A DNA stretch of 48,103 bases from an uncultured Lachnospiraceae bacterium. GTDB taxonomy: Bacteria; Bacillota; Clostridia; Lachnospirales; Lachnospiraceae. The translations under genes and the position numbers were made by a program. Shown in pieces: positions 43,380 through 48,103 of this stretch (its first letter is position 1; every line of letters begins with the position of its first letter). The stretch lies in the NCBI GenBank assembly GCA_910585995.1, contig CAJUGG010000093.1, positions 1-48,103 of the forward strand, written 5' to 3'. The notes beneath the pieces are model-generated. The model worked only from the letters and a program-made list of their open reading frames with translations. It did no database searches and was not told the DNA's origin.

Positions 43380-43403
43380 CCTTATATCCTTTCTCTCTGT
43401 CTT

Positions 43404-44069
43404 TTAGTAAGCGTACACTAACTTTTTATTCTCCAGATATCGAAGCATCCAGTAAGGATTTACCGCCATCTCCCGGTCAGCTCCTAAAGGTACATACACG
43501 CCCACATGCAGATGCACTGGAAACTGTCCTGTAGTCCCTTCCGGACCGTATCCTGTATCTCCCATATATCCTAAGATCTCTCCCGCCTGTACCTGTTCTC
43601 CAGCCTGCCAGTCCTTGGCATAAGAGTCCAGATGAGCATAGTAATAATAGTTTCCCTCCAAAGACCGTATCCCAATCCGATAGCCGCCCTTTTCCAGCCA
43701 GCCCACCTGCTCCACGGCTCCGTCCGTCATACTGATCACCGGATAATATCCGGCTTCTTCCACAGAAGCCATCACATCAATCCCTTCGTGACTTCTCTTT
43801 CCTCCGTAGGTGCGTTCCGCCATCCAGGTATTTTCAAAAGCAGTCGTCGCCTGTTCATTGACACTGGATTTTGGTACAGGAAACCAGACAAGCTCTCCCC
43901 AGACCTTTTCCATGGTCTCCTGATACACCTCAAATCCATCTTTTTGCGTCTGTTCCTGCAGAACCTGTGCTTCTAAAATCTCAAAAAGCCACAGTATCTC
44001 CCCCTGAATCACACAGCCTAAAAGCAAAATCGCTGTCAGATAAGCTGCTATCTTTCTAATTGGATTCAT
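43404..44069 (-). CDS. M23 family metallopeptidase, membrane-anchored
   Basis: 221 residues. One N-terminal hydrophobic segment (about 7-30) anchors or exports it. The LytM/M23 zinc site is intact: HEGIDV near residue 96 and HLHVGV near residue 187. Such enzymes cut peptidoglycan cross-bridges; closeness to ylbJ hints at a sporulation role like SpoIIQ, but this is inference. Weak ribosome binding site (GCGGTAAAAT). Divergent from ylbJ with only 55 nt between. Confidence 0.9.
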   Translation of the reverse strand: MNPIRKIAAYLTAILLLGCVIQGEILWLFEILEAQVLQEQTQKDGFEVYQETMEKVWGELVWFPVPKSSVNEQATTAFENTWMAERTYGGKRSHEGIDVMASVEEAGYYPVISMTDGAVEQVGWLEKGGYRIGIRSLEGNYYYYAHLDSYAKDWQAGEQVQAGEILGYMGDTGYGPEGTTGQFPVHLHVGVYVPLGADREMAVNPYWMLRYLENKKLVYAY

Positions 44070-44124
44070 ATTTTACCGCTTGCCCCATAAAATGTATGGA
44101 ATTAGTTCATTATATGGTGACTGC

Positions 44125-45081
44125 GTGAAAAAGATACTTTGCGTCCTGACTGTCTTTGGTCTTTTATTGCTTTTATTTTCCCATCCGGCGGTGATCGCTT
44201 CGGGCTGCTCTATAGGTCTGTCTCTTTGGTATACGGCAGTGCTGCCGTCTCTTCTGCCTTTTTTGATCCTCTCCAATCTTCTGACACGCACCGGGATGTT
44301 TCACTATCTCAACCGGATCTACGCCCCCGCCCTTAGCCGGATCTTTCGGATCTCCGAAGAAGGCTGTTATGCCGTCCTTTTGGGATTTTTATGCGGATTT
44401 CCCATGGGAGCCAAAGTCATCGCTGACTTGGTGAGGGAGAAGCATATCTCTTCAGAAGAAGGAACCTATCTTTTAGGCTTTTGCAACAATGTAAGCCCAG
44501 CCTTTTTTCTCAATTATGTCTGTCTGTCAAGACTTGGATATGCTTCGGTTCCATGGAGATTCGTGTTGTTTTTTTATCTGCTTCCCGTATGCTACGGATG
44601 GGTGACACGCCCATTTTATCGGTTTGATCTGACAGACTCCAGAGTACGTTCCACAAAAAAACAGGCTTCCATGCACCGGCTGGACTTTCCGATGCTGGAT
44701 GCCTGCATTATGGATGGTTTTTCCACTATCACCCGCTTAGGAGGCTATATCATGCTCTTCACCATACTGGCCCAGTTTTTAAAGCTTCTGCCTTTGTCCT
44801 CTTTTGCGCTCGCTTTTTTGGGTGGCCTTTTGGAGATCAGCAGCGGCATCGATGCAATCGCAGCTTTAAAAGGTCTTACCTCCTTAGGACAGACTGCCTG
44901 GATCGGCGCGGTGTCAGCCTTTGGGGGGTTATGTATCTTAGCCCAGACGAAAAGTGTACTGGAAGAAACGTCTCTGTCTGTCACCACCTGGCTTGCAGGC
45001 AGGATTATTCTTGCTCTTCTTTTGTTTCTTCTGGTTCAGGTTCCGGCTCTGAGGGCCGTAATTCTGCCCGGTTGCTGTTGA
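44125..45081 (+). CDS. ylbJ: Sporulation integral membrane protein YlbJ
   Basis: 318 residues with several transmembrane helices and nucleoside-recognition-like gates; GFLCGFPMGAKVIADLV and LGFCNNVSPAFFLNYV are characteristic. In Bacillus YlbJ is required in the mother cell for spore formation and lies beside coaD and ylbH (rsmD), exactly as here. Start uncertain: GTG at 44125 (VKKILCVL, GGTGA just upstream) is preferred; an ATG 11 codons earlier is possible. Overlaps the convergent coiled-coil gene by 77 nt. Confidence 0.9.
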   Translation: MKKILCVLTVFGLLLLLFSHPAVIASGCSIGLSLWYTAVLPSLLPFLILSNLLTRTGMFHYLNRIYAPALSRIFRISEEGCYAVLLGFLCGFPMGAKVIADLVREKHISSEEGTYLLGFCNNVSPAFFLNYVCLSRLGYASVPWRFVLFFYLLPVCYGWVTRPFYRFDLTDSRVRSTKKQASMHRLDFPMLDACIMDGFSTITRLGGYIMLFTILAQFLKLLPLSSFALAFLGGLLEISSGIDAIAALKGLTSLGQTAWIGAVSAFGGLCILAQTKSVLEETSLSVTTWLAGRIILALLLFLLVQVPALRAVILPGCC

Positions 45082-45592
45082 TCTCGTTATAGAAATCCTG
45101 GAAATTATTGATCATGGCTTCATAGCGGACATGGGAAGTATCCACCAGACGCTGTACCATCTCCTGAAGCTCTGCCAGCTTATCATCCGTATACTGAATA
45201 GCTCCTATACGGATCTCATTGGCATCTCTGGTGGCATTGTCTAAGATCTCCTGTGCCTGGCTTGCCGCCATTTCAACCACTCTGTGGGCCTGATCATACG
45301 CCTGCTGCATGATCTCATGCTCGTTGACCAGTTCCTGGTTTTGAAGATTCGCCTGCGCAACGATAGCCTCCGCTTTCTTCTGTGCGTCTGCAAGGATTGC
45401 CTCTTTATTTGCCAATACCTTCTGATAACGCTTGATCTCCTCCGGCGTCTTCATCCGAAGTTCCCGCAAAAGCTCCTCTAACTTCTCCCGGTTTACAATA
45501 ATCTTATCCCCGGAACCGAGCAAAGGCCCTTTGCATGTATCTATATAGTCTTCGATCTCCTCGATAATCTGTTCAATCCGGCTATTGCCCAT
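45005..45592 (-). CDS. Coiled-coil protein (DivIVA/ATP-synthase-b-like)
   Basis: 195 residues, almost entirely charged helical coiled coil from about residue 45 to 150 (KEAILADAQKKAEAIVAQA, NQELVNEHEIMQQAYDQAH), ending in an acidic EPEPEPEETKEEQE tail. Similar clostridial proteins are annotated as DivIVA-like or H+-ATPase subunit-like; a scaffold role at the cell pole or membrane is plausible but unproven. ATG 9 nt after AGGAG. Convergent overlap with ylbJ covers the acidic tail. Confidence 0.8.
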   Translation of the reverse strand: MGNSRIEQIIEEIEDYIDTCKGPLLGSGDKIIVNREKLEELLRELRMKTPEEIKRYQKVLANKEAILADAQKKAEAIVAQANLQNQELVNEHEIMQQAYDQAHRVVEMAASQAQEILDNATRDANEIRIGAIQYTDDKLAELQEMVQRLVDTSHVRYEAMINNFQDFYNEINSNRAELRPSEPEPEPEETKEEQE

Positions 45593-45689
45593 CTTCACCT
45601 ACTCCTTTAATCTTTACCTCTATATTTTATATCTGTGGTATTTTCCTTATATCCTCTTATCGTAGTATTTGATACCAGCACACACTACC

Positions 45690-45719
45690 ATCCTATTGCA
45701 TCCTCTTAATCTCTGTCAA
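45690..45719 (-). promoter_or_regulatory. Possible promoter of the coiled-coil gene
   Basis: Minus-strand TTGACA (45719-45714), 18 nt, TAGGAT (45695-45690), about 90 nt before the start codon. Good -35, fair -10. Confidence 0.5.
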
Positions 45720-45745
45720 TACCCAAATCAAAATTAGCAGGATTT

Positions 45746-46234
45746 TTACTGAAGAGCAGCCTTCACCTTCTCCTGGATCCGTCCCACAATCGCTTCCGGT
45801 ACAAATTCTCTGATATCGCCCTGGAAAAATGCTACTTCTTTAACAATTGTAGAGCTTAGATAAGAATAGTCCAGACTTGTTGCCATAAACATGGTGTCCA
45901 CTTGCGGATTCAGCTTGTGATTGGTCTGTGCCATCTGCAATTCGTATTCAAAATCCGAGATCGCACGAAGCCCTCTCACTACCACTGTTGCCTCCGTCTG
46001 ACGGGCAAAATCCACCAAAAGTCCCGAAAATGACAAAACTTTCACATTTAAAAGTCCTTCTGTTACCTCCTTTAACATGCTGACACGCTCATCAATGGTA
46101 AATAGCGGCGTCTTTCCTCCATTGTTCAGCACCCCCACAATCAGTTCATCCACTGAGCGAGAAGCCCGCTGAATGATGTCTAAGTGTCCAAGTGTCACCG
46201 GATCAAAACTCCCCGGATATATCGCTCGTATCAT
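45746..46234 (-). CDS. coaD: Pantetheine-phosphate adenylyltransferase
   Basis: 162 residues; fourth step of coenzyme A synthesis. Motifs YPGSFDPVTLGHLDII at the start, RGLRAISDFEYELQMA, and YSYLSSTIVKEVA near the C-terminus are all present. Start MIRAIYPG preceded by AAAGGA, 11 nt after the rsmD stop. The conserved rsmD-coaD-ylbJ neighbourhood supports the call. Confidence 0.97.
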   Translation of the reverse strand: MIRAIYPGSFDPVTLGHLDIIQRASRSVDELIVGVLNNGGKTPLFTIDERVSMLKEVTEGLLNVKVLSFSGLLVDFARQTEATVVVRGLRAISDFEYELQMAQTNHKLNPQVDTMFMATSLDYSYLSSTIVKEVAFFQGDIREFVPEAIVGRIQEKVKAALQ

Positions 46235-46245
46235 GTGTTGTCCTT

Positions 46246-46803
46246 TCACAGTCCTGTTTTCCGAAGAAATACATGCTGATTCGTCTTGTATTTTTTAAAT
46301 TTGCAGATCTGATATCCCAGTGCTTCCAGATAGGAAAAATCAGTATCCAGAGAAGCCTCCACCACAATTATGGTATCCGCATCTGCCAGTGTGCTGTCTG
46401 CAAGCTCTTCTAACACCTGCCGCTCCAGCTCCTGATTATAAGGAGGGTCCATAAAGATAATGTCAAATACCTCTTGTCCCTCCATCCGGCGAAGAGCTGT
46501 CAGTGCCTCACATCCAAAGACCTCTGCCCGGTCTGCCACTTTTGTAAAGGCCAGATTCTCCTTGATGCACAAAAGAGCTTTTTTATTCTGCTCCACCAAT
46601 ACCGCATGGGCAGCGCCCCGGCTCAGAGCCTCAATCGCGATGCCGCCGCTTCCGCTGAACAGATCCAAAAACCGGCAGCCCGGCACTTCCACCTGCAGGA
46701 CATTAAAGAGAGTCTCTTTGGTCTTATCCGTGGTGGGCCTGACTTCCATGCCCCTAAGAGTCTTTAACGGCATACTGCGGGCCGTACCTGCAATCACCCT
46801 CAT
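46246..46803 (-). CDS. rsmD: 16S rRNA (guanine966-N2)-methyltransferase RsmD
   Basis: 185 residues: RVIAGTARSMPL at the start, SAM motif FLDLFSGSGGIAIEAL near residue 45, and catalytic DIIFMDPPYNQ near residue 113. Methylates G966 of 16S rRNA. ATG overlaps the proA stop as ATGA. Confidence 0.96.
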   Translation of the reverse strand: MRVIAGTARSMPLKTLRGMEVRPTTDKTKETLFNVLQVEVPGCRFLDLFSGSGGIAIEALSRGAAHAVLVEQNKKALLCIKENLAFTKVADRAEVFGCEALTALRRMEGQEVFDIIFMDPPYNQELERQVLEELADSTLADADTIIVVEASLDTDFSYLEALGYQICKFKKYKTNQHVFLRKTGL

Positions 46804-48089
46804 CGGATCTGTCCATTTCCATAGATAATATATTTGGTGGAAGTCAAAGCCTCTAATCCCATAGGACCTCTGGCGTGCAGTTTCTGGGTGCTGATCCCGA
46901 TCTCTGCCCCAAATCCAAACTCAAATCCATCAGTAAAACGGGTGGATGCATTGACATACACCGCGGCTGCATCGATCTCATTTAAAAACCGCTGCGCGTT
47001 GGCATAGTCAGAAGTCACGATAGCTTCTGAGTGCCCGGTATTATAGCGATTGATATGAGCAATCGCTTCATCGATATCAGATACCGTCTTGATCGAAAGG
47101 ATGTAATCCAGATATTCGGTCCCAAAATCTTCTTCTTTTGCAGGCGTCAGCCCGTCTACGGCTTTCATCGCTCTCTCATCTGCACGTATCTCCACCTGCT
47201 TTTGATCCAGCCGCTTCTTTAACATCGGCAAAAATGCATCTACGATCTTTTCATGAATCACCAGGGACTCGCAGGCATTACACACACTGATGCGCTGGGT
47301 CTTGGCATTATAGATAATATTCGCCGCCATCTCAAAATCTGCGCTCTCGTCCACATAGATATGACAATTCCCTGTCCCCGTCTCAATCACCGGTATCCGG
47401 CTGTTTTCCACGACAGTACGGATCAGCCCTGCGCCTCCTCTGGGGATCAGGACATCCACATACTGATTCATCTGCATAAATTCCTGTACGGTCTCTCTCT
47501 TGGTATCCTCGATCAGCTGAACCGCATCCTGAGGAAGATCCTGATGGGCAAGCGCCATACGGATCACCTGAACGATGGCCTGATTGGAATAATACGCATC
47601 ACTGCCGCCTCTTAAGATCACCACATTGCCCGCCTTAAAGCAAAGGGCAAACGCATCTGCCGTAACATTGGGCCTGGATTCATAGATGATCCCAATCACA
47701 CCTAACGGCACTCTCTTTTGTCCGATCATCAGACCATTGGGACGCTGTTTCATGGACAATACCTCTCCCACCGGGTCCGGAAGAGCTGCCACCTGACGGA
47801 TGCCTTCTGCCACATCCTCTAACCGCCCTTTGGTCAGGGTAAGACGATCCACAAGTCCTGGATTCATCCCGTTTTCTTTTGCTCTTTTCACATCTTTTTC
47901 ATTTTCTGACAGAATATAGCCGCTCATATCCAGAAGCTTTTCTGCCGCATATAAAAGCGCCGCTTCTTTTTCCCTGCTTGGCAGGATCCGAAGGGCAGGT
48001 TCTGCCGCTTTTGCGCGCTTTCCAATCTCTTCTAATGTCTTTTTGCTTTTCTCCCTGGGTCTTAAGATCCTTTGCTCTGTCACGATCAT
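46800..48089 (-). CDS. proA: Gamma-glutamyl phosphate reductase
   Basis: Reduces gamma-glutamyl phosphate to glutamate semialdehyde for proline synthesis. 429 residues from the ATG at 48089; the catalytic cysteine lies in QRISVCNACESLVI near residue 267, with GIIYESRPNVTAD and VVILRGGSDA before it. The N-terminus is about 17 residues longer than usual (the common start aligns near TLEEIGKRAKAAE), no internal ATG fits, and GGAG is too close to this ATG. The frame stays open to the window edge, so the true start may lie outside; proB probably lies upstream. Confidence 0.9.
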   Translation of the reverse strand: MIVTEQRILRPREKSKKTLEEIGKRAKAAEPALRILPSREKEAALLYAAEKLLDMSGYILSENEKDVKRAKENGMNPGLVDRLTLTKGRLEDVAEGIRQVAALPDPVGEVLSMKQRPNGLMIGQKRVPLGVIGIIYESRPNVTADAFALCFKAGNVVILRGGSDAYYSNQAIVQVIRMALAHQDLPQDAVQLIEDTKRETVQEFMQMNQYVDVLIPRGGAGLIRTVVENSRIPVIETGTGNCHIYVDESADFEMAANIIYNAKTQRISVCNACESLVIHEKIVDAFLPMLKKRLDQKQVEIRADERAMKAVDGLTPAKEEDFGTEYLDYILSIKTVSDIDEAIAHINRYNTGHSEAIVTSDYANAQRFLNEIDAAAVYVNASTRFTDGFEFGFGAEIGISTQKLHARGPMGLEALTSTKYIIYGNGQIR

Positions 48090-48103
48090 CTCCGGCAGGA
48101 TAT

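Noticed and set aside
1..48103. CRISPR arrays, tRNA, rRNA and insertion sequences
   Set aside because: No regularly spaced direct repeats, cloverleaf-like sequences, rRNA segments or transposase genes were seen on reading both strands.

Overview
This window looks like a chromosomal segment of a spore-forming, anaerobic, low-to-mid GC Firmicute, most likely a clostridium of the Lachnospiraceae type. The evidence is the gene orders plsX-acpP-rnc-smc-ftsY and rsmD-coaD-ylbJ, a short HisG with a HisZ partner, a C_GCAxxG_C_C protein, strong AGGAGG ribosome binding sites and TTGACA/TATAAT promoters. No rRNA, tRNA, CRISPR array, phage or transposase gene was seen. Most genes are on the minus strand.

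Layout. 1-12.4 kb: thioredoxin, homoserine dehydrogenase, a C_GCAxxG protein and threonine deaminase, followed (reading right to left on the minus strand) by the housekeeping block ftsY, smc, rnc, acpP, plsX and then a chemoreceptor. 12.5-15.5 kb: a decayed aldo/keto reductase, a UMF1-type MFS transporter and a zinc-dependent phospholipase C-like protein. 15.7-21 kb: a Cys/Gly/Asn-rich protein with two small proteins (+), a PARG-like protein, a MATE exporter behind an attenuator leader, KptA, and a self-regulated acetyltransferase-TetR pair. 21.3-26.2 kb: a complete branched-chain amino-acid (Liv) ABC importer with a terminator between the binding-protein gene and the rest. 26.3-28 kb: a small membrane protein and a lipoprotein. 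28-31.4 kb: an AT-rich restriction-modification cassette. 31.5-36.9 kb: his genes (hisZ, hisG, hisD, hisB and a HisA-like-HisI-HisE fusion). 36.9-48.1 kb: recU, RNA-modification genes, a YgiQ radical SAM protein, an M23 peptidase, ylbJ, a coiled-coil protein, coaD, rsmD and proA.

The most unusual content is intergenic. Three families of structured repeats are present. Family A (three copies) is a ~125-nt multi-helix core between 36-40 nt complementary arms, with compensatory changes between copies; its wobble pairs point to the plus strand, antisense to the flanking genes, and each copy follows the stop codon of a minus-strand gene (trxA, livF, hisG). Family B (four loci, some tandem or truncated) is a long hairpin ending in GCGGAACTYWAATAGGAG, so that it always sits directly on the Shine-Dalgarno site of the next gene. 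Family C is a short hairpin after the his operon whose ends match the outer arms of the family A copy inside that operon. Neither A nor B was recognised as a named RNA or repeat family. All statements come from reading the sequence by eye; no folding, alignment or database search was run.
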